From assembly GCA_958354085.1 (NCBI GenBank), contig CATWUX010000013.1, positions 1 to 24,960 of the forward strand: DNA of 24,960 nucleotides. Direction: 5' to 3'. Position 1 is the stretch's first letter. Each line of letters starts with the position of its first letter. Below, in pieces: positions 14,445-22,946 of this stretch. This stretch comes from an uncultured Oscillospiraceae bacterium (GTDB lineage Bacteria > Bacillota > Clostridia > Oscillospirales > Acutalibacteraceae). The notes beneath the pieces were generated by a model. The model worked only from the letters and a program-made list of their open reading frames with translations. It ran no database searches and was not told the DNA's origin. The translations under genes and the position numbers were made by a program.

Positions 14445-15788
14445 TTATCCCAAAATATCCCGCAAAGAGGCCGCGCACCGTTCAACGGCTTTGTCCAGCG
14501 CTTCCTCATCAATGATCAGCGGCGGATTAAAATACAATACGTTTCCCAGCGGCCGCAGCAACAGCCCGCGCTGCAGCGCGCGTTTATAAATCTGATAGCC
14601 AATGCGCTGTTCCTCCGGGAAACCGGTTTTGGCCGCCTTGTCCGTCACCAGCTCAATCGCGTGAATCAGGCCGATATGCCGAATCTCCCCCACGTTCGGG
14701 TGATCGCCCAGCGCCGCTTGCAGCTTGCTCGTCAGATAACGGGCGCGGCGGGCGGCGTTTTCGAGAATCGGCTCCTCCCGCAGAATCTGCTGCACGGCCA
14801 GTGCGGCGGCACAGCCGAGCGGATTGCCGCTGTATGTATGGCTGTGCATAAAAGCCTTGCCGGTCGCATATTCCGCATAAAACGCATCGTAAATTTTCTG
14901 CGTTGTGACCGTGATCGCCATCGGCAAATAGCCGCCGGTCAGCCCTTTGGACATACAAAGAATATCCGGGCAGATGCCGGCGTGATCACAGGCAAACATC
15001 TTCCCTGTGCGCCCGAAGCCGGTCGCGATCTCATCCGCAATCAGCAGCACGCCGTACTGATTGCATAGCGCACGCAGCTTTTTCAGATAGACGGGCGGAT
15101 AAATACGCATTCCCGCGCTGCCCTGCAGCAGCGGCTCCACGATCATGGCACACGCTTCCCGCGCGTGGAGGGAAAAGGCGCGTTCTGCCTGTTCAAAGCA
15201 CGGCGCGGTACAGGTGTCCCGACAGCAGCCGTACGGACAGCGATAGCAATCCGGCGCTTGTACGCGAATCGTATCCATCAGCATGGGGCTGTAAATCTTC
15301 GCGTACAAATCGAGACTGCCCACCGACAGCGCGCCGATTGTTTCGCCGTGATAGCCGTCGCCCAGGCACAAAAACTTGGTTCGTTCCGGGTGTCCGGTCT
15401 GGTACTGATACTGAAAACTCATTTTCAGCGCACATTCCACCGCCGCTGAGCCGTTATCGGAAAAATTGAATTTGCACAGGCCCGCGGGCAAAATTTCCGA
15501 CAGCTGCTCACACAGTGCGATCGCCGGCTCGTGCGAAAAATTAGCAAAGATCACGTGCTCCAGCTTGTCCAGCTGCGCTTTCATTGCCGCGCCGATCGCC
15601 GGATGGCAATGCCCGAGCAGATTGCACCACCAGGAGCTGACAATATCGATATACTCTTTGCCGTCCGTATCGTACAAATACACGCCCCGCCCGTGATCCA
15701 CAATAATGGGCGGCAGCTCCTCATAATCCTTCATCTGCGAACAAGGGTGCCAGATATACTGCAAATCCTTTTGCTGCAAAGCGTTCAT
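14445..15788 (-). CDS. bioA: adenosylmethionine--8-amino-7-oxononanoate aminotransferase
   Basis: PLP enzyme that makes DAPA from KAPA using SAM as amino donor. It is 447 aa. Motifs are YIWHPCSQMKDYE (SAM-site region), SSWWCNLLGHCHPAI, FSDNGSAAVECALKM, GDGYHGET, LIADEIATGFGRTG and the PLP lysine in CMSKGLTGGYLP. The Cys-rich segment CYRCPYGCCRDTC, around residues 185-200, has more cysteines than expected. The start at 15788 overlaps the bioD stop (ATGA) and has AAAGGGG upstream; an in-frame start 45 bases earlier is inside bioD. It is the last gene of the bio operon. Confidence 0.95.
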   Translation of the reverse strand: MNALQQKDLQYIWHPCSQMKDYEELPPIIVDHGRGVYLYDTDGKEYIDIVSSWWCNLLGHCHPAIGAAMKAQLDKLEHVIFANFSHEPAIALCEQLSEILPAGLCKFNFSDNGSAAVECALKMSFQYQYQTGHPERTKFLCLGDGYHGETIGALSVGSLDLYAKIYSPMLMDTIRVQAPDCYRCPYGCCRDTCTAPCFEQAERAFSLHAREACAMIVEPLLQGSAGMRIYPPVYLKKLRALCNQYGVLLIADEIATGFGRTGKMFACDHAGICPDILCMSKGLTGGYLPMAITVTTQKIYDAFYAEYATGKAFMHSHTYSGNPLGCAAALAVQQILREEPILENAARRARYLTSKLQAALGDHPNVGEIRHIGLIHAIELVTDKAAKTGFPEEQRIGYQIYKRALQRGLLLRPLGNVLYFNPPLIIDEEALDKAVERCAASLRDILG

Positions 15789-16498
15789 TCTCTTTGCCCC
15801 TTTCCGCCGTGCGTATCGCCGAACAACGCGCACAGTGCCGCCGCGTCCATGTTCAGCTCCTGCGCGCCGTCCGCAACGCAGGCAACGACCGGTACGCCGG
15901 TCATTGCCTGTATCTGTTCCCGGTTATCCCGATGCAGAAAATTATCCGCCTCATAACGGTTGAGGATAATCCCGCGCACCGGAATGTGCAGTGCGCGCGC
16001 ATAGGACACGGTGAGCACAGTGCTGTTGATCGTTCCCAGCTGAGCGCCGGCCACGATCAGCAAGCTAAGCCCCAGCCGCCGGATCACATCGGTCAGCATC
16101 AGCGTTTCCTGCCCGTCTATCCGCAGCGGGCAAACAATCCCGCCGCTGCCCTCCACGCACACATAGGCGTGACGGCGGGCGGCCGCTTCAAAATCCGCCG
16201 CAATTTTGTCCAGCACCGGCGGGTTGCCTTCCAGCTGCGCCGCCAGATGCGGCGAAACCGCCGTATCATAGCAATAGGACACCAACGAAAGTGGCGGCTC
16301 CGGCAATCCGGCGATCGCGCACACATACGCAGCATCGCCCGGTATCCTCTGTCCGTTTATCCGTTCCGCCCCGCTGAGCGCCGCTTTATAATACCCGGCG
16401 TCCACGCCCTGTTCCCGCAGCGTTTTCAGCAGCAAAGCGGTCACATAAGTTTTCCCGACATCCGTTCCGGTTGCCGTCACAAACAGCGCTTTACCCAA
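15785..16498 (-). CDS. bioD: dethiobiotin synthetase
   Basis: ATP-dependent closure of the ureido ring from DAPA and CO2. It is 237 aa. The P-loop is TATGTDVGKTY near the N-terminus, the substrate-loop region has YYKAALSGAE, and VCVEGSGGIVCPL is the second metal/phosphate motif. The start is a TTG at 16498 that overlaps the bioB stop by eight bases; GAGGTG seven to eight bases upstream supports it, and no ATG or GTG gives an intact N-terminal strand. Its stop overlaps bioA. The gene order bioB-bioD-bioA makes the last three steps except KAPA synthesis. Confidence 0.93.
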   Translation of the reverse strand: MGKALFVTATGTDVGKTYVTALLLKTLREQGVDAGYYKAALSGAERINGQRIPGDAAYVCAIAGLPEPPLSLVSYCYDTAVSPHLAAQLEGNPPVLDKIAADFEAAARRHAYVCVEGSGGIVCPLRIDGQETLMLTDVIRRLGLSLLIVAGAQLGTINSTVLTVSYARALHIPVRGIILNRYEADNFLHRDNREQIQAMTGVPVVACVADGAQELNMDAAALCALFGDTHGGKGQRE

Positions 16499-17459
16499 CG
16501 CGCGTCACCTCGAATCCCAACTCGTGCAGCATACGGCGGTCGCTGTCGATGGACACGCCCGCCGTCGTCAGCATATCGCCGGTGATAGCTGCGTTCGCCC
16601 CGGACAAAAACACGGCGCGTCCCTGATCGGCCAGCAATCCGCGTCCGCCGGCCAGCCGCAGCGCCGCGCGCGGCAGCAAAAAGCGGTAAATCGCCACCGC
16701 GCGGCACATATCCGCTTCTGTCAGACGTTCCTGCTGCGCCAGCGGCGTACCGGGAATCGGATTGAGCAGATTAAGCGGCACCGACCGTATGCCCAGCTCC
16801 CGCAGCTCGAGTGCCATGTCGATCCGATCCTCCCACGTCTCGCCCAGCCCGAAAATTCCGCCGCTGCACACCTGAAGTCCCGCTTCCTGCGCCGCACGGA
16901 TGGTACGCAGCTTATCGTCATAGGTATGCGTGGTGCAGATGTACGGGAAAAAGCGGCGGGAGGTTTCCAGATTGTTGTGATAACGCGTCACCCCCGCCTG
17001 ACGCAGCCGTACCAGCTGATCCGCCGACAAAAGGCCGTGCGAGGCGCACAGGGAAATGCCGCACCGCTCGCCGACCTGCCGGTAGCTGGCGCACACGCTG
17101 TCCAGCTCCGCGTCGGTCAAACGCCGGCCGGAGGTCACGACCGCAAACCGCCCGACGCCTTTTGCGTGGTTATACTGCGCTTCTTTTAAAATGGGCTCAT
17201 CCCCCAGCAGCGGGTACTCTTCCGCCGGCGCGGCATAATGCGCGGACTGTGCGCAATAGCGGCAATCCTCCGGGCAGCGGCCGCTTTTGCCGTTGATGAT
17301 GGAGCACAGATCGCATGTATTGCCGCAAAAATGACGGCGGATCGTGTCGGCCGCCGCACACAGCGGATCCAGTTCCGCCGTCAGCAGGCTGCACGCCTCC
17401 TCCCGCGTCAGGCTGCCGCCCGCCAGCACTTTTTCCTTGAGCGTTTCTATTCTGTCCAT
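16491..17459 (-). CDS. bioB: biotin synthase
   Basis: Radical SAM enzyme that inserts sulfur into dethiobiotin. It is 322 aa, the family length. The [4Fe-4S]-SAM cluster ligands are C62, C66 and C69 in CPEDCRYCAQS. NTCDLCSIINGKSG precedes them; downstream, HNNLETSRRFFP, CSGGIFGLGE and PLNLLNPIPGTPL are family motifs, and the second [2Fe-2S] cluster should use cysteines such as those in SVCASY and SLCASHG. AAAAGGAG lies six bases before the ATG. It is 12 bases downstream of bioY and overlaps the start of bioD. Confidence 0.96.
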   Translation of the reverse strand: MDRIETLKEKVLAGGSLTREEACSLLTAELDPLCAAADTIRRHFCGNTCDLCSIINGKSGRCPEDCRYCAQSAHYAAPAEEYPLLGDEPILKEAQYNHAKGVGRFAVVTSGRRLTDAELDSVCASYRQVGERCGISLCASHGLLSADQLVRLRQAGVTRYHNNLETSRRFFPYICTTHTYDDKLRTIRAAQEAGLQVCSGGIFGLGETWEDRIDMALELRELGIRSVPLNLLNPIPGTPLAQQERLTEADMCRAVAIYRFLLPRAALRLAGGRGLLADQGRAVFLSGANAAITGDMLTTAGVSIDSDRRMLHELGFEVTRVG

Positions 17460-17471
17460 GTTTTTCTCCTT

Positions 17472-18035
17472 TTAAACCGCGGTGCGGTGCAGCAGCGGAT
17501 ACAGCCGCTTGGACAGCAAGGCAGCCAGCACGCATAGTGTCAGGTCGCCGGGCAGGCACAAAACCACACCCGACCAAAGCAGCGCCGCTATACCGATCGG
17601 CGATTGCAAATAGAAATTGGCAATACAGTAGTAATACACCACACCGGCCGCATAGACAACGGCCAGATTGGCCAATCCGGCCAGCAGCATGGTTTTGAAT
17701 CCGCGCGTTTTACTTTTTTCCACGATCAGCCCGCCCAGCCACGCGCCGCCGGCAAAACCGAGGATATATCCGAACGTGGGCTGCAGCACATACCCGATTC
17801 CCCCGCCGCCGGTGAAAACCGGCAGCCCGATCAGGCCAAGCACGATATACACGCCAACCGCGATCGGGCCGTAGCGCTTGCCCAGCAGCAATCCGGCCAG
17901 ATTGGTAAACAGACATTGCAGCGTAAACGGCACGACCGGTACCGGAATACGCAGAAACGCGCCCACAGCGATCAGCGCCGCAAACAGCGCGCACAGCAGC
18001 TGATTGCGCAAAGCCATCGTACGAGTGTTATTCAT
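17472..18035 (-). CDS. bioY: biotin transporter BioY (S component)
   Basis: A 187-aa integral membrane protein with six predicted hydrophobic segments. Family signatures are IPVPVVPFTLQ, LLLGKRYGPIAVGVYIVLG and GGIGYVLQPTFGYILGF. BioY is the substrate-binding component of the biotin ECF transporter and can act alone or with an EcfAT module; no ECF ATPase is seen here. The ATG at 18035 overlaps the birA stop (ATGA). Its presence in a BirA-controlled operon fits uptake combined with late-step synthesis. Confidence 0.94.
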   Translation of the reverse strand: MNNTRTMALRNQLLCALFAALIAVGAFLRIPVPVVPFTLQCLFTNLAGLLLGKRYGPIAVGVYIVLGLIGLPVFTGGGGIGYVLQPTFGYILGFAGGAWLGGLIVEKSKTRGFKTMLLAGLANLAVVYAAGVVYYYCIANFYLQSPIGIAALLWSGVVLCLPGDLTLCVLAALLSKRLYPLLHRTAV

Positions 18036-19030
18036 AAACGTCTCCCCTTTTCTCCGCTCACCGGCAGCCCGCCGGTAATGCGCACTTCGCCCGCCTGCAA
18101 GATTTCCACACTTCCGTCCGGTTTTTCGACGACCAGATTGCCCTGCTCGTTGATATCCTGCACCCGACCGGTCGTTTCCCCCTGCGCATTCGTATACGCG
18201 ATCGTCAACCCCTGCATCATCGACCGCGCCTTATATTCCTCGATCAACTCCGGCGCCTGCAAAGCGGTTTCCCCCGCAAACAGTTCCTCCAAAATACAGG
18301 CGATCAGCTGGTTGCGCGATACCGCCGCCGTCAGCGAACCGGCAATCTCCGCCAATTCCGCCGGGAACGCCTCCGCTTTGGTCGATACGTTGATCCCGAT
18401 CCCTACCACAAGACTTTCGATGCTTCCGCTTTCAAAATCGCTGACCGCCTCGGTGAGGATACCGCAGATCTTTCGCCCGTTCAGGTACAGGTCGTTCACC
18501 CACTTGATGAGCGGGCGAAGGCCGGTGCAGCGTTCGATCGCACGGCTGACCGCGACAGCGGCATGAATCGTAATCCGCTGCGGCGCCCGCATGGCCGTGC
18601 CCGGCCGCAGGATCACGCTCATATAAATTCCGGTGCCGGACGGTGAAAAAAAGGATTTTCCCCGCCGTCCGCGTCCCGCCGACTGCTCCTCCGCCACCAG
18701 CACCGTCCCATGCGACGCTCCTTCAAGTGCCAACCTCTTTGCCTGCGAATTGGTGGAATCGATCACCCTGTACACCGTCAGCGGCCGCTTGCGCAGCGCC
18801 GCCGGCAAATACGCCCGAATTCCTTCCGCCGACAGCACATCGCTGTGCGGGTCGAGCCGGTAACCCTTGTTGGTCGACGCCTCAATCGTATGTCCCTCGC
18901 TTTGCAGCGATTTTACGGCTTTCCAGATGGCCGCCCGCGAAACCTGCAGCCGCTCCGCCAATTCCTGCCCGGAAACCGTTTTTCCCCGATTCTGCTCCAG
19001 AATCTGCCGGACACTTTCTTTTACCGTCAT
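18032..19030 (-). CDS. birA: BirA, biotin--protein ligase and biotin operon repressor
   Basis: A 332-aa bifunctional protein. Residues 1 to about 62 are a winged helix (VSGQELAERLQVSRAAIWKA, NKGYRL), so it can repress transcription. The central ligase domain has the biotinyl-AMP loop GRGRRGKSFFS, GIYMSVILRP and LIKWVNDLYLNGRK. The C-terminal SH3-like domain has GRVQDINEQGNLVVE. The ATG at 19030 is preceded by CAGGAGGGG. It is the first gene of the operon it is predicted to repress, an autoregulatory layout that ties ligase level and biotin supply together. Confidence 0.95.
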   Translation of the reverse strand: MTVKESVRQILEQNRGKTVSGQELAERLQVSRAAIWKAVKSLQSEGHTIEASTNKGYRLDPHSDVLSAEGIRAYLPAALRKRPLTVYRVIDSTNSQAKRLALEGASHGTVLVAEEQSAGRGRRGKSFFSPSGTGIYMSVILRPGTAMRAPQRITIHAAVAVSRAIERCTGLRPLIKWVNDLYLNGRKICGILTEAVSDFESGSIESLVVGIGINVSTKAEAFPAELAEIAGSLTAAVSRNQLIACILEELFAGETALQAPELIEEYKARSMMQGLTIAYTNAQGETTGRVQDINEQGNLVVEKPDGSVEILQAGEVRITGGLPVSGEKGRRL

Positions 19031-19054
19031 GTCCCACCCCTCCTGTTCCGGTCA

Positions 19055-19083
19055 AGTATACCGCACAGCGCCTTGATTGTCAA
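19055..19083 (-). promoter_or_regulatory. sigma-A promoter of the birA-bioYBDA operon
   Basis: Minus strand TTGACA (19078-19083), 17-base spacer, TATACT (19055-19060); start codon about 25 bases downstream. Confidence 0.83.
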
Positions 19084-19109
19084 CTGCATTTTATATTTAG
19101 GTTTACAAT
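19076..19109. promoter_or_regulatory. BirA operator
   Basis: On the minus strand, ATTGTAAACC and AGTTGACAAT are separated by 14 bases. They are inverted repeats (8 of 10 positions) that match the Firmicute BirA box TTGTNAACC-N14-16-GGTTNACAA. The right half covers the -35 element, so binding should block RNA polymerase. Confidence 0.78.
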
Positions 19110-19151
19110 AAAAGTGGCGTTTCTTCATACAACCATCACATTGACAGGCTA

Positions 19152-19160
19152 TGCTACAAT
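19152..19160 (+). promoter_or_regulatory. extended -10 promoter of the two-component operon
   Basis: TGC-TACAAT about 27 bases before the response-regulator start. No -35 at good spacing; a TTGACA at 19141-19146 is only eight bases upstream. Possibly regulator-dependent. Confidence 0.4.
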
Positions 19161-19186
19161 AAAAGCAAGCGAAGGAGGCGAAAACG

Positions 19187-19858
19187 ATGCCCAAAATACT
19201 GATTACCGATGATGAGGAAAAAATCCGCGCACTCATTCGGAAATATGCGCAATTTGAGGGACATACGGTCGTAGAAGCGGCCAACGGGATGGAAGCGGTG
19301 GAAATCTGCCGGCAGCAAACCTTTGATATGCTGATCGTGGACATCATGATGCCGGAGCTGGATGGCTTTTCAACAATCCGGGAAATCCGCAAAACGCAGG
19401 ATACGCCGGTCATCGTTCTATCCGCGCGCGGCGAAGAATACGACAAAATCCACGGCTTTGAATTGGGAATTGACGATTACGTCGTCAAGCCGTTTTCCCC
19501 AAAAGAGCTGATGATGCGCATCGAAGCCGTTCTCAAACGCACCGGAAAGCGCACGCAGACAGAGCATGACCTGTTTGTCAAGGAAGGGCTGACCTGCGAT
19601 TTTACCGCGCGCAAGGTTACGCTGGACGGACAAAATGTTGACCTCTCCCCCAAGGAATTTGATCTGCTCTTTTATATGATCAAAAATAAGAATATTGCCC
19701 TCACGCGCGAAAAGCTCATCACCGAGGTTTGGGGTTACGACTTCTATGGCGACGACCGCACGCTGGACACGCATATCAAGCTGCTGCGGAAATCTCTGGG
19801 AGATTACGCCCGCTTTATCACCACGCTGCGCGGCGTCGGCTATCGTTTTGAAGGATAA
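19187..19858 (+). CDS. OmpR/PhoB-family response regulator
   Basis: A 223-aa transcription factor. The receiver (1 to about 120) has acidic pocket D8/D9, phosphoacceptor D52 in LIVDIMMPE, the T/S switch in VIVLSARGEEYDK and Lys in VVKPFSPKEL. The winged helix (about 130-223) has LSPKEFDLLFYMIK, EVWGYDFYGDDRTLDTHI and LRGVGYRFEG. GAAGGAGG lies 8 bases before the ATG. The cognate kinase follows after 14 bases; the target may be the VTC-DUF4956-lipoprotein operon just downstream, which is an inference from position only. Confidence 0.95.
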   Translation: MPKILITDDEEKIRALIRKYAQFEGHTVVEAANGMEAVEICRQQTFDMLIVDIMMPELDGFSTIREIRKTQDTPVIVLSARGEEYDKIHGFELGIDDYVVKPFSPKELMMRIEAVLKRTGKRTQTEHDLFVKEGLTCDFTARKVTLDGQNVDLSPKEFDLLFYMIKNKNIALTREKLITEVWGYDFYGDDRTLDTHIKLLRKSLGDYARFITTLRGVGYRFEG

Positions 19859-19872
19859 GGAGGCGTTTTCCT

Positions 19873-21360
19873 ATGACGAACCGCCATAAGCCGCTGCACG
19901 CACACACGCTCAGCATCCAGTGGAAAATCTTCTGCTTTTTGCTGCTGTTCTGCGCGCTGCTTCTGCTGATCCTTTGGCTGTTTCAGGTGGTCTTTTTGGA
20001 CAGCTTTTATCAGTCCATCAAAACCAACGAAGTCAAATCCACCGCTTCCGCCGTGATCAAAAATATTGACAACGCCGATCTGGACGCCTTGGTAGAGCAG
20101 TTGGCGCTAAACAATGACGTTTGTCTGGAGGTCGTGGACGAAACGAACGAGGAGCTGGCGTCCGCGGACATTCTGCGGAATTGCGCGATCCACCGGATGC
20201 CCCCAAACGAACGGCTCCGTCTGATCGCCAAAGCCGAGGAAAACGGCGGAGAACTGTTGGAGTATTACGTCCCGAACAGCTTCCGAAACAACGGCGCACT
20301 GGATCCGTATGAAAAAGATAAGCTGATCGGACATACGCCGCCCGATTCGCCCTCGCCGCAGCAAACGCTGCTGTACACACGGGTTTTCAACAATGCGCAG
20401 GGCGCGACGTGCGCCGTACTTGTCAACTCCGTCATTTCTCCGGTCAATGCGACCGTGACCACACTACGCGTGCAGCTGTGCTATATCACGGGATTTATGG
20501 TGCTGTTTTCCGTTGTACTGGCCTTTGTCATCGCCAAGCACGTCGGCGCGCCGATCAAGCAGATCAATGAAAGCGCCAAGGAGCTGGCGCGCGGGCATTA
20601 CGATACCGTGTTCACCGGCGGCGGTTACCGCGAGATCAGCGAGCTTTCCGACACGCTCAATTATACCGCCAACGAGCTTTCCAAAGTGGAGGGACTCCGA
20701 CGGGAGCTGATCGCCAATATATCCCACGATCTGCGTACGCCGCTCACGCTCATCAGCGGTTACGCGGAGGCGATGCGTGATCTGCCCGATGAAATGAGCG
20801 TGGAAAACGCGCAGATCATCGTGGACGAGACCCAGCGCCTGACGACGCTTGTGAATGACGCACTGGATATTTCCAAACTGCAGGCCGGCGTCGTTGAGCT
20901 GCATACCGCACGCTATAACCTGACCGCCAGCTTGCGCGCTACGGTTCTGCGTATGCAGGAGCTGGTCAAGAAGGACGGCTATCGGATCGTTCTTTTGGAA
21001 GGGCCGGACGTGTTCGTCTGTGCGGATGAAACCAAAATCTCCCAAGCGTTTTATAATCTGCTGATCAATGCGATCCAGTATACCGGCGAAGACAAAACAG
21101 TTTATGTCCGACAAGTGCTCGACGCCGTTACCGTGCGCATCGAGGTGCAGGACACCGGCGAGGGAATTGCGCCGGAAAATCTGCCATATATCTGGGAACG
21201 ATACTATAAAGTGGATAAAACGCACAAACGTCCTGTGACCGGCACCGGACTTGGCCTCTCCATCGTCAAGTCGATTTTGGAGATGCACGCCGGCGGCGTC
21301 GGCGTATCCTCTGCGCCGGGCAAGGGCAGTATCTTCTGGTTTTCACTGAAAATCGCTTAA
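19873..21360 (+). CDS. sensor histidine kinase
   Basis: A 495-aa membrane kinase. TM1 is about 17-40 and an extracytoplasmic sensor region spans about 41-200; TM2 is about 200-222 (ITGFMVLFSVVLAFVIA), followed by HAMP (about 220-275). HisKA has the phosphorylated H285 in NISHDLRTPLTLISGY. HATPase_c has the N-box FYNLLINAIQYT, DTGEGIAPENLPYIWERYY and GTGLGLSIVKSILEMHGG-like GTGLGLSIVKSI. The ATG at 19873 has AAGGAGG upstream, overlapping the stop of the response regulator. The sensor region has no recognisable ligand domain. A strong terminator follows. Confidence 0.94.
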   Translation: MTNRHKPLHAHTLSIQWKIFCFLLLFCALLLLILWLFQVVFLDSFYQSIKTNEVKSTASAVIKNIDNADLDALVEQLALNNDVCLEVVDETNEELASADILRNCAIHRMPPNERLRLIAKAEENGGELLEYYVPNSFRNNGALDPYEKDKLIGHTPPDSPSPQQTLLYTRVFNNAQGATCAVLVNSVISPVNATVTTLRVQLCYITGFMVLFSVVLAFVIAKHVGAPIKQINESAKELARGHYDTVFTGGGYREISELSDTLNYTANELSKVEGLRRELIANISHDLRTPLTLISGYAEAMRDLPDEMSVENAQIIVDETQRLTTLVNDALDISKLQAGVVELHTARYNLTASLRATVLRMQELVKKDGYRIVLLEGPDVFVCADETKISQAFYNLLINAIQYTGEDKTVYVRQVLDAVTVRIEVQDTGEGIAPENLPYIWERYYKVDKTHKRPVTGTGLGLSIVKSILEMHAGGVGVSSAPGKGSIFWFSLKIA

Positions 21361-21367
21361 AGCAGTC

Positions 21368-21420
21368 GGCGGCAGTGAGCTTCTCTCCTCGGAAGAAGCA
21401 CACTGCCGCCAACGTTTTTT
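21368..21420 (+). terminator. intrinsic terminator after the histidine kinase
   Basis: Stem GGCGGCAGTG (21368-21377) with CACTGCCGCC (21401-21410), continued inward by GCTTCT/AGAAGC, then AACGTTTTTT. It separates the two-component genes from the downstream operon. Confidence 0.88.
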
Positions 21421-21499
21421 CAGACAATGTTCACATTTCCCACAAACAGCCGTCATATCCCGACGGTACACTGTTCCTATCGAAAGGGAGGCGAACGGC

Positions 21500-22267
21500 A
21501 TGGCTGCAACAACCATCAAAACGTTTAAGCGTTGGGAAAAGAAATATATGGTCGATTCGTTCCGTTATGAACGCCTTTTGCCCATACTGGCACAGCATAT
21601 GACGCCGGATCCCCACTGTCAGGACGGGCATTGCTACACGATTTACAATGTGTACTACGACACGGATAACAACGACGTGATCCGCAATTCGCTGTCTAAA
21701 CCGTATTATAAAGAAAAGCTGCGAATGCGCAGCTACCGCCTTCCGGTCGAACCGGAAGATCCGGTGTTTTTGGAACTGAAAAAAAAGATCGGCGGTATTG
21801 TCAGCAAACGGCGCGTTACGCTGCCGCTGCACGCGGCGGAAGAATTTGTGCGCACCGGCGAAAAGCCGGCCGTCAACACCTTTATTGATCAAGAGGTGGT
21901 GGAGGAGATCGCCTGCTTTTTACGAAGATATCCGGTCAAGCCGGCCTTGTTTCTCAGTTATGACCGTCTCGCGTTTTTTGACCGCGAGGATCCGGAATTC
22001 CGTATCACGTTTGATCACAACATCCTCACCCGCCGCTCCTGCATTACCTTATCGTCCGCCGATTTCGGTGCGGAGCTGCTGAGCGACGACGTATATCTTA
22101 TGGAAGTGAAATTCATCGGGGCGATGCCGCTCTGGCTGACGCACGCTTTGTCCGAGCTTGGCTTGTATTCTACGGGCTTTTCCAAATACGGCACGGAATA
22201 TCAGCAATACCGCACGCGGATGCTGCACACACCCCTACATGCACAAGGAGGAAAACAACATGCTTGA
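21500..22267 (+). CDS. VTC-domain polyphosphate polymerase-like protein
   Basis: A 255-aa soluble protein made of one VTC domain (CYTH/triphosphate-tunnel fold). Charged tunnel motifs are visible: FKRWEKKYMVD at the N-terminus, VYYDTDN, KEKLRMRSYR, VFLELKKKIGG, SKRRVTLP, LSYDRLAF and LMEVKF. The eukaryotic homologue Vtc4 makes polyphosphate from ATP; the bacterial proteins are presumed to act similarly, which is not shown here. GAAAGGGAGG lies 8-9 bases before the ATG. The upstream 79 bases after the kinase terminator contain a small CCGTC/GACGG dyad (21450-21466) but only weak promoter candidates. It overlaps the DUF4956 gene by eight bases. Confidence 0.88.
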   Translation: MAATTIKTFKRWEKKYMVDSFRYERLLPILAQHMTPDPHCQDGHCYTIYNVYYDTDNNDVIRNSLSKPYYKEKLRMRSYRLPVEPEDPVFLELKKKIGGIVSKRRVTLPLHAAEEFVRTGEKPAVNTFIDQEVVEEIACFLRRYPVKPALFLSYDRLAFFDREDPEFRITFDHNILTRRSCITLSSADFGAELLSDDVYLMEVKFIGAMPLWLTHALSELGLYSTGFSKYGTEYQQYRTRMLHTPLHAQGGKQHA

Positions 22268-22946
22268 CACCATTTTTACGACAACCGTTTCGGAAACACT
22301 GACCTTTGGCGACACCATTCTGATCATTCTGAGCGCTTTAGCGCTTGGTTTCGGTATCAGTCTGGTTTATAAACTCACGCACCGGCGCTGCGATTGTTCC
22401 GGCAGCTTTCTTGTAACGCTGATTATGCTGCCCGCCATCATCGCGATGATCATCCTGCTGGTCGGCAGCAACATCGCGCGCGCATTCAGTCTGGCGGGCG
22501 CTTTCAGCCTGATTCGCTTCCGCAGCGCGCCCGGCGACGCCAAAGACATTGCCTATGTGTTTTTCACGCTCGGTGTCGGGCTGGCCTGCGGCATGGGGTA
22601 TATCGCCTACGCCGCCCTGTTCGCTTTCATTCTGTGCGCGGTTATGGTCGTGCTGTACTTTGCCAAATTCGGCGCCGCCAAAAAAGGAACCATGCGCGTC
22701 AAGATCCTGATTCCCGAAGATATGAACTATACGGGCGTTTTTGATGAGGTGCTGGACAAATTTACCGCTCATTACGCACTTGTGCGCATCAAAACCACCG
22801 ATTTCGGCTCGCTGTTTGAGCTGGTATACGAAATTGTGCTGAAAGAAAAGGCAGACGCCAAAGCATTCCTTGACCAGCTGCGGTGCCTTAATGGCAATCT
22901 CAGCATCACACTGACACAAAAAGAAACGGGGGGCGACGCTTTATGA
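22260..22946 (+). CDS. DUF4956 membrane protein
   Basis: A 228-aa protein with four hydrophobic segments in its first two thirds (about 17-37, 48-68, 95-115 and 118-136). The conserved polar stretch AFSLIRFRSAPGDAKDI lies between spans 2 and 3. A cytosolic C-terminal alpha/beta domain (about 140-228, from MRVKILIPEDMNY) recalls the small domain after MgtC-type membrane regions. The biochemical role is unknown. It commonly neighbours VTC proteins, suggesting a membrane partner for polyphosphate synthesis or transport. The start at 22260 (AAGGAGG upstream) overlaps the VTC gene; the stop overlaps the lipoprotein start (ATGA). Confidence 0.88.
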   Translation: MLDTIFTTTVSETLTFGDTILIILSALALGFGISLVYKLTHRRCDCSGSFLVTLIMLPAIIAMIILLVGSNIARAFSLAGAFSLIRFRSAPGDAKDIAYVFFTLGVGLACGMGYIAYAALFAFILCAVMVVLYFAKFGAAKKGTMRVKILIPEDMNYTGVFDEVLDKFTAHYALVRIKTTDFGSLFELVYEIVLKEKADAKAFLDQLRCLNGNLSITLTQKETGGDAL

